From contig NZ_CAKLCM010000003.1 of assembly GCF_921292975.1 (NCBI RefSeq), forward strand, positions 1,116,001 to 1,180,000: a stretch of DNA of 64,000 nucleotides, in the 5' to 3' direction. Source of the stretch: Vibrio hippocampi. Lineage in GTDB: Bacteria > Pseudomonadota > Gammaproteobacteria > Enterobacterales > Vibrionaceae. A program made the position numbers and the translations under genes. Below are positions 18,080-25,693 of this stretch, piece after piece. The stretch's first letter is position 1. Every line of letters starts with the position of its first letter. The notes under the pieces were generated by a model, which saw only the letters and a list, made by a program, of their open reading frames with translations, ran no database searches and was not told where the DNA came from.

Positions 18080-18457
18080 TTAGTTATCTCCCATGAACTT
18101 AAGCGTAAACTGGTTGAAGTTCCCTAATTTATTAAAAGCTTTTGGAAATAGAATGGCCGCTGAAGACTTATTGACCGTTTCTGTCGTTATCAGGTCACCC
18201 AATAACAGCACACCTAGTTCTGCATCTTCAAAATCGTAGTCCTTAGTCGTAATGTCTTTTAGTACTTGGATATTGTCGAAAGTTTCAATCAGTACTTGTT
18301 TGTCTTCGGTATAACTAAACCGAACCATTGTGGTAATACTATCTAAGCATTCAATATTGGCTCGTTGAACCTGAGCGTAGTTAGCATCAATAATGATACG
18401 GTCGTATCCATAAGCTTTTTTATGATCAAAATAGCGAGTATTGAGTGCCATTAACAT
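18080..18457 (-). CDS. Hypothetical protein, 125 aa
   Basis: A soluble-looking protein of 125 residues with no signal peptide or transmembrane helix and no family I recognise. It mixes strand-like stretches (YDRIIIDANYAQVQ, TMVRFSYTEDKQVLIETF) and ends FNQFTLKFMGDN. The ATG at 18457 is chosen because GGAGG stands 9 nt upstream; another ATG two codons later is possible. It is monocistronic in the AT-rich accessory patch. Its base composition differs from the core genes on either side, consistent with acquired DNA. Function unknown. Confidence 0.6.
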   Translation of the reverse strand: MLMALNTRYFDHKKAYGYDRIIIDANYAQVQRANIECLDSITTMVRFSYTEDKQVLIETFDNIQVLKDITTKDYDFEDAELGVLLLGDLITTETVNKSSAAILFPKAFNKLGNFNQFTLKFMGDN

Positions 18458-18549
18458 CGGTAGAACCCTCCATAACTAATTTATCGTATGCCATACAAAC
18501 TTAATACCATTGGCTAACGCAAAAATGCACCAAAGTTTGTTAAGGGAAT

Positions 18550-18577
18550 TAAAAAGAGACTGAACTTTCAGTCTCTT
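18550..18577 (-). terminator. Rho-independent terminator
   Basis: A 10-bp perfect stem (AAGAGACTGA / TCAGTCTCTT, 4-nt loop) is followed on the reverse strand by TTTTTAATT. It lies about 48 nt after the stop of the 144-residue membrane protein gene and closes that small operon. Confidence 0.85.
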
Positions 18578-18624
18578 GATTGCGGTATACACAAGTATGC
18601 AAAGCGAGATTTATGTCTAATTTT

Positions 18625-19059
18625 CTACTTTTTCCATGAAAATAGAATCAAACATATAGTACATAAACCGAATACAGGCAGACCAAACTTTAGAAGTAAA
18701 ACATCTAACATGAAGGCTGCGAACGTAAATAACATAGGAACAAGTACTTTCGGTTTCCATCTATCAAACCAACCCGCAGCAGCCTTATCTCCAATAGCAT
18801 TTCGCCACCTGTAAGAGATAGAACTCATAAGAACAATAAACAAAGGGAAGTAAAATACAGCTCCTAAAAATGAGTAATCCGGAACGAGTAATACAAAAAT
18901 ATTGATAAACACCAATACAATAAAGTGCTTCTTCATTTTTGAAACAAAGAATTCACTCTCAAAAAGGTCTATCTTTAGTTGGTCCTTGTTTCTATTCTCA
19001 GACAAGCTCAGCTCAATCCCTTCTTTAGCAGCGTTTTTCATTTCATTTTTTAATGTCAT
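18625..19059 (-). CDS. Small membrane protein, 144 aa, unknown function
   Basis: The N-terminal 45 residues are charged and probably cytoplasmic. Four hydrophobic segments follow, arranged as two hairpins (HFIVLVFINIFVLLVPDYSFL, AVFYFPLFIVLMSSI, then VLVPMLFTFAAFMLDVLLL and GLPVFGLCTICLILF) around a basic WRNAIGDKAAAGWFDRW loop. No family is recognised. It is the second gene of a two-gene operon behind a 55-residue membrane peptide, three bases away. Such pairs in accessory DNA can be defence or immunity functions, but nothing proves it here. Confidence 0.65.
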   Translation of the reverse strand: MTLKNEMKNAAKEGIELSLSENRNKDQLKIDLFESEFFVSKMKKHFIVLVFINIFVLLVPDYSFLGAVFYFPLFIVLMSSISYRWRNAIGDKAAAGWFDRWKPKVLVPMLFTFAAFMLDVLLLKFGLPVFGLCTICLILFSWKK

Positions 19060-19062
19060 AAC

Positions 19063-19230
19063 CTAGCTTCCTGAGGTTCTTGTTGCAGCCTTTAAGACAG
19101 TAAATACTAAATAAGCTCCACCACTAACAAGAAAAGAACGCCAAAAACCAAAACCAAAAAGTTTACCTAAAACCCCACCAATCAAGCTGACTCCGAACCA
19201 ACAAATACCAAGCTGAACAAAAACTTCCAC
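19063..19230 (-). CDS. Small hydrophobic protein, 55 aa
   Basis: A 55-codon ORF opens with GTG (19228-19230) behind GGGAGG and ends at TAG (19063-19065), three bases before the ATG of the 144-residue membrane protein. The product is almost all hydrophobic and glycine-rich: FVQLGICWFGVSLIGGVLG, then a KLFGFGFWRS turn and SGGAYLVFTVLKAA, so two helices with a short basic loop, ending TRTSGS. It resembles holin-like or toxin-like peptides in size only. A promoter fits just upstream. Confidence 0.6.
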   Translation of the reverse strand: MEVFVQLGICWFGVSLIGGVLGKLFGFGFWRSFLVSGGAYLVFTVLKAATRTSGS

Positions 19231-19256
19231 AAGAAACCTCCCACATCGTTAAACAC

Positions 19257-19285
19257 AGTATAGCGTACCATATAAATCGTGTAAT
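19257..19285 (-). promoter_or_regulatory. Sigma-70-type promoter of the small membrane operon
   Basis: On the reverse strand ATTACA (4 of 6 match to -35) and TATACT (-10) are separated by 17 bp. Transcription would start near 19250, about 20 nt before the GTG of the 55-residue ORF. Confidence 0.5.
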
Positions 19286-19708
19286 TCATACCTTCGCCTA
19301 ATGATTGATTCGTCATGCCCCTTTATGTAAATGGGTAAGTCAGGGTAAAAACACCTCATAAGGCGCTTTAAAAACTGATAGAGATAGTTTGAGCACTCAC
19401 TCTCACTTGCTTACCTATTGGGCAATAAGTTTGTAACACTAGCAGATAGATTCCAGTACAGAATGCGCCCAATGAGTATTTAAAAGTGTCAAGATTACTT
19501 TGCGTAGTTTATCGTGAACGATGAAGCTTTGGTCAGAGATTCGAATGTGCAGTCGCGGTTTCGAGACCGAAACACCTTAGATTAAACGATCTAATTACTC
19601 TTTATAAATCAGAGTGATGAACAGAAAATGGCGGCATCAACGTATAGAATCAAACGTCGATTTATATAATATTTTAATCTGTACCGCACAAACTCCAGCT
19701 TTATAGTA
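19286..19708. other. Gene-poor AT-rich intergenic region
   Basis: No supported gene is seen on either strand. An inverted repeat GTTTCG-AGAC-CGAAAC stands near 19559-19574. No attC-like, att-like or transposon end could be identified. Confidence 0.5.
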
Positions 19709-19717
19709 TGATATACT
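19709..19717 (+). promoter_or_regulatory. Extended -10 promoter of the 117-residue lipoprotein gene
   Basis: TGATATACT is a TGn-extended -10 element, with no good -35. The transcript would begin near 19724, leaving a 17-nt leader containing GAGGTG before the ATG. Confidence 0.45.
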
Positions 19718-19740
19718 AATTATTAAAATTGAGGTGTTCT

Positions 19741-20094
19741 ATGCGTAAATTATTAAGTCTTTGGTTCATTGTGCTATTGGCGGGCTGTTCAACTAAACCA
19801 AGCCATGTCGGTGAACCCATCAAAACGAAAGAGGGTGACGAATTTAGTATTCAAAATACAGAACAAGGATTCACTGTTGCTGGTCATTATAGTGAATATC
19901 AGTTCGTTAGAAGCAGTCATGATGGATTTGTTGGGTGTACTCAACTTATCAATAATGCGGCTAAAGATTATGCGGCTAAAAGTGGGCAATCTGTGTCGCT
20001 ACCAAAATGGGAGGATGTCACCATTGTTGACCATGGTCGCGATATTATCACTGCAATCATGAACGTCAATTGTGAATACACCTATCAATATTGA
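19741..20094 (+). CDS. Putative lipoprotein, 117 aa
   Basis: A small lipoprotein: MRKLLSLWFIVLLAGCSTKP with lipobox LAGC. The mature domain of about 100 residues has two cysteines (VGCTQLIN and NVNCEYTYQY) that may pair, and strand-rich sequence. No family is recognised. The ATG at 19741 follows GAGGTG and is preferred over a start four codons earlier. The gene is flanked by non-coding AT-rich DNA and sits between the small membrane operon and the toxin-antitoxin genes. Confidence 0.7.
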   Translation: MRKLLSLWFIVLLAGCSTKPSHVGEPIKTKEGDEFSIQNTEQGFTVAGHYSEYQFVRSSHDGFVGCTQLINNAAKDYAAKSGQSVSLPKWEDVTIVDHGRDIITAIMNVNCEYTYQY

Positions 20095-20238
20095 GAGTCG
20101 CTGACGCCCCTAAAATGACCACTTTAAACGCTATAAATGATGTATACGAGCGTAATTTACTGACAGAGGCTGAGTTTTTGATATGCCTGTCCCGACTTGA
20201 GCCTTGATTCTGGCTTGATAGCTTTGAGCCTTCCTTGC

Positions 20239-20267
20239 TTGAATGTGACCTATATTTAAACTATATT
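20239..20267 (+). promoter_or_regulatory. Promoter of the toxin-antitoxin operon
   Basis: TTGAAT and TATATT are spaced by 17 bp, giving a start near 20274 and a leader of about 24 nt before the antitoxin ATG. The AT-rich core repeats TATATT / CTATATT and might be the autoregulatory operator. Confidence 0.6.
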
Positions 20268-20297
20268 CAGACCATCGAATGTAGTCAGGTATATCAA

Positions 20298-20567
20298 ATG
20301 AAGACAGAAACAATCAGTTATCTAAAGAAAAATGCGGCAAATCTTGAGCTTTCAGAGCCTATGTGTGTCACTCAGAATGGCAAGCCAGCCTACGTTATAG
20401 AAAGCTATGAATCCAGAAAACGACGTGATGAAGCACTTGCATTACTCAAGCTATTGTCATTTTCTGCCGAAGATGAAAAAGCTGGAAGAGTAATGACAAG
20501 CTCTACATTAAAATCCAAACTTGCTGAACGCAAAAAGCAAGCTCTGGAGCGTGAAAGTGAGCAATAA
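20298..20567 (+). CDS. Type II antitoxin, Phd/YefM family
   Basis: An 89-residue antitoxin. The N-terminal half is the Phd/YefM DNA-binding fold (TISYLKKNAANLELSEPMCV, QNGKPAYVIESYE); the charged C-terminal half (SKLAERKKQALERESEQ) is the likely toxin-binding helix. It would neutralise the toxin encoded by the next gene and repress the operon promoter. The ATG at 20298 follows AGGT. Its stop overlaps the toxin start by 11 nt, typical of such modules. Closely similar antitoxins are common in Vibrio mobile integron cassettes, though no attC site was found here. Confidence 0.85.
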   Translation: MKTETISYLKKNAANLELSEPMCVTQNGKPAYVIESYESRKRRDEALALLKLLSFSAEDEKAGRVMTSSTLKSKLAERKKQALERESEQ

Positions 20568-20910
20568 TCTGGACATTATCTATACCGAAACCTTCGAGAT
20601 TTTGCTTGATAAGTTAATCATTTATTTGTCTGACTTTGCTAGTGAAGCAGAAGTTATTGAAAGAATAGAACGCTTAATTAACAGGTTCGAAAAAATCATT
20701 ACTGTTGACGCGCATGCTGTTGGAGTATCACCATCATTACTAGAGCTTGGAGTCATCAATTACCGAGAGTTTCACGCCGATACCTTCAAGATTATTTATA
20801 GAATCGATCCAACTAAAAATGATAGGGTCATTGTTGATGTTATCGCCCAGCAAAAACAGAATCTCGAAGCACTACTGATACAATACTGCTTACTCCATAT
20901 CCGCAAATAA
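20557..20910 (+). CDS. Type II toxin, RelE/ParE superfamily
   Basis: A 117-residue toxin following its antitoxin. The fold pattern is present: IIYTETFEILLDKLIIYLSD, then INRFEKIITVDAHAVGVSPSL, the core REFHADTFKIIYRID and the end strand DRVIVDVIAQQKQNLEALL. The arginine in IIYRID matches a conserved position of RelE/ParE toxins. Cellular target (ribosome-bound mRNA or gyrase) cannot be told. The GTG at 20557 is chosen because GGAG lies 8 nt ahead; a GTG two codons earlier is also possible. The module may stabilise the accessory patch. Confidence 0.8.
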   Translation: MSNNLDIIYTETFEILLDKLIIYLSDFASEAEVIERIERLINRFEKIITVDAHAVGVSPSLLELGVINYREFHADTFKIIYRIDPTKNDRVIVDVIAQQKQNLEALLIQYCLLHIRK

Positions 20911-21260
20911 TCATAAAGAACAACTCCGTTACCGTCCTATTAACCACCAATAACTCGGTTTTCCTTGTAGGTATTTTCTGTCGAACGAAAGTTTGGTTGG
21001 TTATTTTTTTATGGGCAAAGTCAGGACGGTAAAGTCAGGACAGACATAATAGAAAACAACGTTATATGAAATGACGGATCCATTTTCATCACCCCAAGCT
21101 GAAAAGTAGTGCTATAGCTGAAGATAATATAAAGCGGGTGCGCTCCTTTGTTTCAAGCCTAGCACTCAACCTTGCTAGGCTTGAATTGTGCCTGATGCTC
21201 TCAAGTGTCTCCTACTACCTCTCCACATTCCATTCCGCCTCTCATTTTGACACCAAGGAT
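20911..21260. other. Non-coding region between the toxin gene and sypA, with strong hairpin
   Basis: No gene is seen. A perfect 12-bp hairpin (TTCAAGCCTAGC / GCTAGGCTTGAA, 10-nt loop, 21152-21185) is the main structure and lacks a T tract. A looser inverted repeat from about 20938 to 21000 ends in ATTTTTTT and may terminate the toxin operon. Two 14-bp near-copies of GYAAAGTCAGGAC stand at 21015-21042. Confidence 0.55.
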
Positions 21261-21275
21261 TTCTCAAATTGAGAA
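21261..21275 (+). promoter_or_regulatory. SypG-box-like enhancer upstream of sypA
   Basis: TTCTCAAATTGAGAA is a perfect 6-3-6 palindrome whose left half equals the TTCTCA of the SypG-binding element reported in V. fischeri. It lies about 50 bp upstream of a sigma-54-like promoter. Confidence 0.7.
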
Positions 21276-21325
21276 TCCCCTCCCCCACAAAAACCAAGCC
21301 ATTGAAAATTAACAACAAAAAACAC

Positions 21326-21341
21326 TGGCACAGCTAATGCT
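21326..21341 (+). promoter_or_regulatory. Sigma-54 promoter of sypA
   Basis: TGGCACAGCTAATGCT matches the -24/-12 consensus with invariant GG and GC correctly spaced. Transcription would start near 21352, 26 nt before the sypA ATG. Confidence 0.8.
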
Positions 21342-21377
21342 ATCTATCTACTGTCAATAAAAATCGAGGATAGAATT

Positions 21378-21710
21378 ATGCAATTAGTCAAATCTGAAAT
21401 CAGCACCAATACCCTCAATATCAATGTAATTGGCGATTTAGACGCCAAAGGATGTCGTGATATCCAGCCAAGTATTGATGAGTTGATCAGCAGCGATACT
21501 CATCAAGAAATCGAAGTGGATTTGCATCAGGTAAGATTTATGGACTCTTCAGGCATCGGTGCTATTGTATATTTGTATAAGCGTTTGGTTGAACAGCAAC
21601 GCACAATGCGCCTAGAAAACGTGGAAGGACAGCCACTTAAGATCATCACGCTATTGCGCATTGGACAAGCCATTCCAGTTAACATCGCCTCATCGAACGA
21701 ATACCTTTAA
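21378..21710 (+). CDS. sypA: SypA, STAS-domain regulator
   Basis: A 110-residue single-domain STAS protein of the anti-sigma-factor-antagonist type. The phosphorylatable loop is FMDSSGIGAIVYLY with Ser57/Ser58; in V. fischeri SypA the equivalent Ser56 is switched by SypE, and unphosphorylated SypA promotes biofilm. Here the Ser is kept but no sypE gene is found in the locus, so another kinase/phosphatase must act on it or the switch is lost (inference). It is first in the syp operon, under a sigma-54-like promoter with a SypG-box-like site. Confidence 0.9.
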   Translation: MQLVKSEISTNTLNINVIGDLDAKGCRDIQPSIDELISSDTHQEIEVDLHQVRFMDSSGIGAIVYLYKRLVEQQRTMRLENVEGQPLKIITLLRIGQAIPVNIASSNEYL

Positions 21711-21718
21711 CAGGTATA

Positions 21719-21746
21719 AATAACAGAATACCAATAACAGAATACC
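21719..21746. repeat. Intergenic tandem duplication, 2 x 14 bp
   Basis: Two perfect adjacent copies of AATAACAGAATACC fill part of the 71-bp gap between sypA and sypB, with AATAA starting a third. Confidence 0.88.
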
Positions 21747-21781
21747 AATAAATAATCGTCACAAAGCGAAGGGTGGTTCTT

Positions 21782-22615
21782 ATGGAAATAACGAGCAACG
21801 TACAAACAGGGATTATTGCCTTAGCTTTGCTGTTAAGCGCGGGATGCTCCACCAGTTATCCAGACAACGGGACGGGTGGTGTGGGTGAATATTACATCGG
21901 CGCTGACTTCTCCCCTGTTATGCCGGACGAGCCCCTCGGTCCCGAACACGGTTTGCGTTTCGATTGGAAGCTGAGCAAACTCCACCTTGACTCCCTGATC
22001 AACGAAGGCGCACGTTGGTGCTTTCCTGCGGCGGTATTGCAAGCGGAAACCAAGCAGAAACGTATCGCCCGAGAACTGGAAGCCAACCTTTGGATTGACG
22101 CTGCCAACGATATTGTCATCCAACGTAAACAGCTTAACGCGTTAGAACTCAAGCTCAATTACGTGTTATCGCAAACCCAATGTGTTCCCCCCCGCTCCGC
22201 TGATGAAATGCAAAACCTGATGCAAGTGGTCAAGGAGTTGCATGAACTGTTGAATATCGACAATCAATTTGCCATCGACTCGGTGGAAATCAACCCAAAA
22301 TACATGGGTCATCTAGCACAAGCGGCGAACCTATTAAAGCAGTACCCCAGCATCAAACTCTCAGTGACGGGTCACGCCGATATTACCGGCACTTCCGAGT
22401 ACAACGACAAACTGGCAAAAGGACGAGCAGAGCAGGTCAAGCGCTACCTGATGATATTCGGGTTGTCACCAGAGCGAATGACCACTCAATCTCTTGGGGC
22501 AGATTTACCGCTTTATCCCGGAGATAGCGCGGGGGTTAAACTGACCAATCGCCGAGTCAGTATCGACGTACTTGCTGATACTGAAACCCTTTATTCACAA
22601 GGAGAGACGCCATGA
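21782..22615 (+). CDS. sypB: SypB, OmpA-like outer-membrane lipoprotein
   Basis: A 277-residue protein with lipobox LSAGC at the end of its signal peptide and a C-terminal OmpA-like peptidoglycan-binding domain (LSVTGHADITGTSEYNDKLA, RAEQVKRYLMIFGLS). It likely anchors the export complex to the cell wall. Position two of the locus and the OmpA domain match sypB of V. fischeri. The ATG at 21782 is preferred over a GTG nine bases earlier because it gives a normal signal peptide. Its stop overlaps the sypC start (ATGA). Confidence 0.88.
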   Translation: MEITSNVQTGIIALALLLSAGCSTSYPDNGTGGVGEYYIGADFSPVMPDEPLGPEHGLRFDWKLSKLHLDSLINEGARWCFPAAVLQAETKQKRIARELEANLWIDAANDIVIQRKQLNALELKLNYVLSQTQCVPPRSADEMQNLMQVVKELHELLNIDNQFAIDSVEINPKYMGHLAQAANLLKQYPSIKLSVTGHADITGTSEYNDKLAKGRAEQVKRYLMIFGLSPERMTTQSLGADLPLYPGDSAGVKLTNRRVSIDVLADTETLYSQGETP

Positions 22616-24714
22616 ATAAAGTCATTAGCCTTGTCATTTCACTGTGTGTTTTGTTCGCTAGTGGTTGGGTGAATAGCGCTGACAATGAAGACAAAGTGGT
22701 GCAAGTAGGCGATCAGATACAGATCGATCTACCCGGCGAGGTCAGTCTTAATCAAAGCTTTCAGGTCGATAAACGTGGGCGGATTACCCTGCCAGAGGTT
22801 GGGACGCTATTTGTTGCTGGGTATGACGAGCAACAGCTCAAGGCTAATGTCATTACCGCCCTAAGCGAAGTGTATCGCGATACCTCGAATATCCAGGTCT
22901 ATGTCGCTGAAAAACAGATTATTATCTCTATTCAAGGCTACGTGGTCTCACCCGGTGAATACACCTTAGCCGACCACTCAAATATACAAATGGCGCTCTA
23001 TGCCGCGGGCGGGTTGCGCGCCGGAGCACAGCTCAACAAAGTCATTTTGAAACGCGGTGCAGAACGCATTGAGTTTGACTATAAGCAGTTTTTGGATACC
23101 GGCGATGAAAGCAAACTGCCGTCGCTGCGCTCTTTGGACACCTTATTTGTCCCCGCTTCACCGTTGGTGGGTAACATTGAACAAGAGTTCGACCCCGCTA
23201 AACTTGCCGATGCGGGTGATAGTGGCGATGCACGACAAGCGATTAAGGTGTTCGGTGAGGTCAATGCGCCCGGTTCATTCTCCTTTCGATCAGACAGTGA
23301 TTTGGTCGACATTCTTATGCGTGCCGGTGGTGTGACGCGCTATGCGGCTGTGGAACAGATCCGCGTTATCTCCAATAACACTCCGACGCTATTTAACCTT
23401 AAACGCTATCTAGACAGCGGTGACACCAGCCTACTTCCTCCACTTAAACCGGGCGCGACGGTGTTTATTCCCAAACAAGAAGAGGAAATCAAATCTGGAT
23501 TAAATACTGTCTACGTGATGGGTGAAGTCGCCAGTCCGGGTGCCTACGAAGGAAAACCTGGGGCGACTTTTATGGATATTCTTGCTAACGCAGGAGGGCC
23601 GACTCGTTTTGCAGAGTCTCGCCAGATCCGCGTTATTCGCGCCAATGGACAAGTGGTTCGCTTTGATATGACAGCATTTACTGAGGGAATATCGGGTGCC
23701 AAAGCACCCAGCATTGCTTCTGGTGATGCCATTTTCGTTCCGGAAAAGACCGATATGAACGAGAAGTCGTGGCTTAAAATCGCCCCAGACCGAGCCGTTA
23801 ACGTGATTGGTGAGGTGGTGAGACCGGGTCGTATTGAATGGTCCGATGAAATGGATTTAATGGATCTACTGGCGCATGTTGGCGGTCCGACACTCAGAGC
23901 GGATACCACCAAGATAGAGATCGCAAATGGACGTAAAATGCAGGTCTTTAATCTGGATGCGTTTATCAAAAAAGGGGCGCCGAAATCCGAACTGCCTTAC
24001 ATTTCTGCTGGCACTATCGTGCGTGTCCACGATCTGCCGCAAGATCCCGCAGACAACAAATCCCAATGGGTAAGACAAAGCTCTGATGCTTCCATCTATG
24101 TGTTTGGTCAAGTGAATGCGCCGGGGCGTTATCGATTCACCAACGAAATGCACTTCCTTGATATTCTTTCCGCTGCCGACGGTCCAACGAAAGATGCCGA
24201 TATTCACAATGTCAGAATTACCCATAGAGATAAAAGCTACGCCAAAATCAGTAAGCTGAATCTGTCACTCTATTTTGAAACCGGAGATGAGTCTTTACTG
24301 CCGCGCGTAAAAAGTGGCGATACCATCTATATTCCAGAAAAAAACCGTAACTGGCTCGACACGCCTAAAGAGCAAACCGTGCGTATCTTAGGTGCAGTGA
24401 ACAATCCCGGTCGTTATGTGTTTAACGACAATATGACCGTGCTCGATGTGCTGGCTGAGGCGGGCGGACCGAGTGACCGCGCCCATGTCGAGAAGATAAG
24501 CATCGTCAATATGTCATGCTGTCAAAACCAAGCACGTACTTTTGACTTGCTGGAGTTCAGTAAAACCGCCGATATTCGAATGCTACCGATATTGCGAGCT
24601 GGCGACACCATCTATATTCCCGATCGTCGTAATAGCTTTGGCGAGCAAGCTCGTCTGGGTCTGACCGACCTATTTAGAATTGTATCCACCATCGCACTGA
24701 TTGGAGCTTTATGA
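22612..24714 (+). CDS. sypC: SypC, Wza-like polysaccharide export protein with multiple SLBB domains
   Basis: A 700-residue exporter. After a signal peptide ending VNSA comes the polysaccharide export domain (VGDQIQIDLPGEVSLNQSF), then six SLBB-type repeats each with a Gly-x-Val-x-x-Pro-Gly core (for example FGEVNAPGSF, MGEVASPGAY, LGAVNNPGRY), and a hydrophobic C-terminus (LFRIVSTIALIGAL). It would form the periplasmic and outer-membrane channel for the Syp polymer. The size is larger than Wza (about 380 residues) because of the repeats. The gene overlaps sypB and sypD by four bases on each side. Confidence 0.92.
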   Translation: MNKVISLVISLCVLFASGWVNSADNEDKVVQVGDQIQIDLPGEVSLNQSFQVDKRGRITLPEVGTLFVAGYDEQQLKANVITALSEVYRDTSNIQVYVAEKQIIISIQGYVVSPGEYTLADHSNIQMALYAAGGLRAGAQLNKVILKRGAERIEFDYKQFLDTGDESKLPSLRSLDTLFVPASPLVGNIEQEFDPAKLADAGDSGDARQAIKVFGEVNAPGSFSFRSDSDLVDILMRAGGVTRYAAVEQIRVISNNTPTLFNLKRYLDSGDTSLLPPLKPGATVFIPKQEEEIKSGLNTVYVMGEVASPGAYEGKPGATFMDILANAGGPTRFAESRQIRVIRANGQVVRFDMTAFTEGISGAKAPSIASGDAIFVPEKTDMNEKSWLKIAPDRAVNVIGEVVRPGRIEWSDEMDLMDLLAHVGGPTLRADTTKIEIANGRKMQVFNLDAFIKKGAPKSELPYISAGTIVRVHDLPQDPADNKSQWVRQSSDASIYVFGQVNAPGRYRFTNEMHFLDILSAADGPTKDADIHNVRITHRDKSYAKISKLNLSLYFETGDESLLPRVKSGDTIYIPEKNRNWLDTPKEQTVRILGAVNNPGRYVFNDNMTVLDVLAEAGGPSDRAHVEKISIVNMSCCQNQARTFDLLEFSKTADIRMLPILRAGDTIYIPDRRNSFGEQARLGLTDLFRIVSTIALIGAL

Positions 24715-25475
24715 TGACTATTCCCGCCACTCATGCCGAAATTGAGCGTCTATTTATTAGTGCTGAATCTAACCAGTGCCAAACGGTGTGTATTACCGCC
24801 AGCAATTCGGACGAAGGAACCTCCAGCGTGGCTCAAGCTTTATGCGAACGCTACCTGCTGGCTGACTATCGAACGCTATTGGTGGATCTCAACCTGCTTA
24901 ACCCCAGTTTAGTCGCGCTTGAGATACAAGAGAATGCGCACGCTGCTGGACCTTCAACTGAAGCCTCTGTATTTCCCGAGGTCCCAGTCTTTTCCAAGGT
25001 CTCAGAGTTTCCCGAGGTTTTAGTACAAACCCCAGATTCAAGCCGAGTCTTGATGGGCGTTGTGGCTCCTAACTCCCCCTCAACCGCACTAAAGATACGC
25101 GATCAACAGGGTCTCGCCCGTCAAATTGAGCAATGGTCGCAGCACTACGACCGCATTGTCTTTGACACCTCGCCGCTTCTTGCCATCAACAAAAACACCA
25201 TCCCTGCTCCTGTTGTTGCCAGAGCCTGTGACGGTGCCTATTTATTGGTGCTATCCGGCAGCACCACGACCGACCAAGTAGAACGGTCGATCAGTATGTT
25301 AAGCGATGAGCATGGCGCGCAACTGCTTGGCACGCTCATCAATTGCCGTGATCAACCGACGTTGGCGCAAGAAATCGTTCGAGAGATCGACCGTTTCTCT
25401 TGGCTACCCAAGCGTTGGACTGACTGGTGCAAAGCCAAAGTCTTGACTAACCACTTCTTATCATTATCCATTTAG
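24711..25475 (+). CDS. sypD: SypD, Wzc-type tyrosine-kinase-like protein with degenerate P-loop
   Basis: A 254-residue cytoplasmic protein of the Wzc/CpsD BY-kinase group, partner of the chain-length regulator SypO. The fold is recognisable: CITASNSDEGTSSVAQAL at the P-loop, TLLVDLNLLNPS at Walker A', YDRIVFDTSPLL at Walker B. The P-loop reads DEGTSS where kinases have GEGKST, so the invariant lysine is missing, and Walker A' has DLN instead of DxD. No tyrosine-rich tail is present. ATP hydrolysis by the usual mechanism is doubtful. Residues about 87-104 are an 18-bp in-frame triplication. Confidence 0.85.
   Translation: MMTIPATHAEIERLFISAESNQCQTVCITASNSDEGTSSVAQALCERYLLADYRTLLVDLNLLNPSLVALEIQENAHAAGPSTEASVFPEVPVFSKVSEFPEVLVQTPDSSRVLMGVVAPNSPSTALKIRDQQGLARQIEQWSQHYDRIVFDTSPLLAINKNTIPAPVVARACDGAYLLVLSGSTTTDQVERSISMLSDEHGAQLLGTLINCRDQPTLAQEIVREIDRFSWLPKRWTDWCKAKVLTNHFLSLSI
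24969..25022. repeat. In-frame tandem triplication, 3 x 18 bp, in sypD
   Basis: Units GTATTTCCCGAGGTCCCA, GTCTTTTCCAAGGTCTCA and GAGTTTCCCGAGGTTTTA encode VFPEVP, VFSKVS and EFPEVL. They lie in a loop between Walker A' and Walker B. Confidence 0.88.
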
Positions 25476-25547
25476 CGATAAACACGCAGAAATTTTGACC
25501 TTTTTTTGCGACTTTTCACTGACTTAACCTATCTTTAACTATTAGAG

Positions 25548-25575
25548 AGCCTAAAAATATTCAGATTTTTAGGCT
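25548..25575. other. Perfect 11-bp hairpin between sypD and sypG
   Basis: AGCCTAAAAAT / ATTTTTAGGCT with a 6-nt loop lies in the 218-bp gap between sypD and sypG. This gap is where sypE and sypF stand in V. fischeri. It could attenuate transcription into sypG or mark the deletion site; the stretch otherwise holds no gene. Confidence 0.7.
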
Positions 25576-25693
25576 GTCATCAGCCTCGTATTCAAAACCA
25601 GTTAACGAGGTCAAGACAACGGAAAGGTAATAATCAAACGCCTAGGCATAGCAATAATCAATCACTATGGCTAGTTAGGGATAAGGTGGATGT

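Noticed and set aside
18481..18560. Possible integron attC site near GCTAACGC and GTTTGTTA
   Set aside because: The Vibrio attC core and long imperfect palindrome are not present and spacing is too short; no cassette array or integrase is visible.
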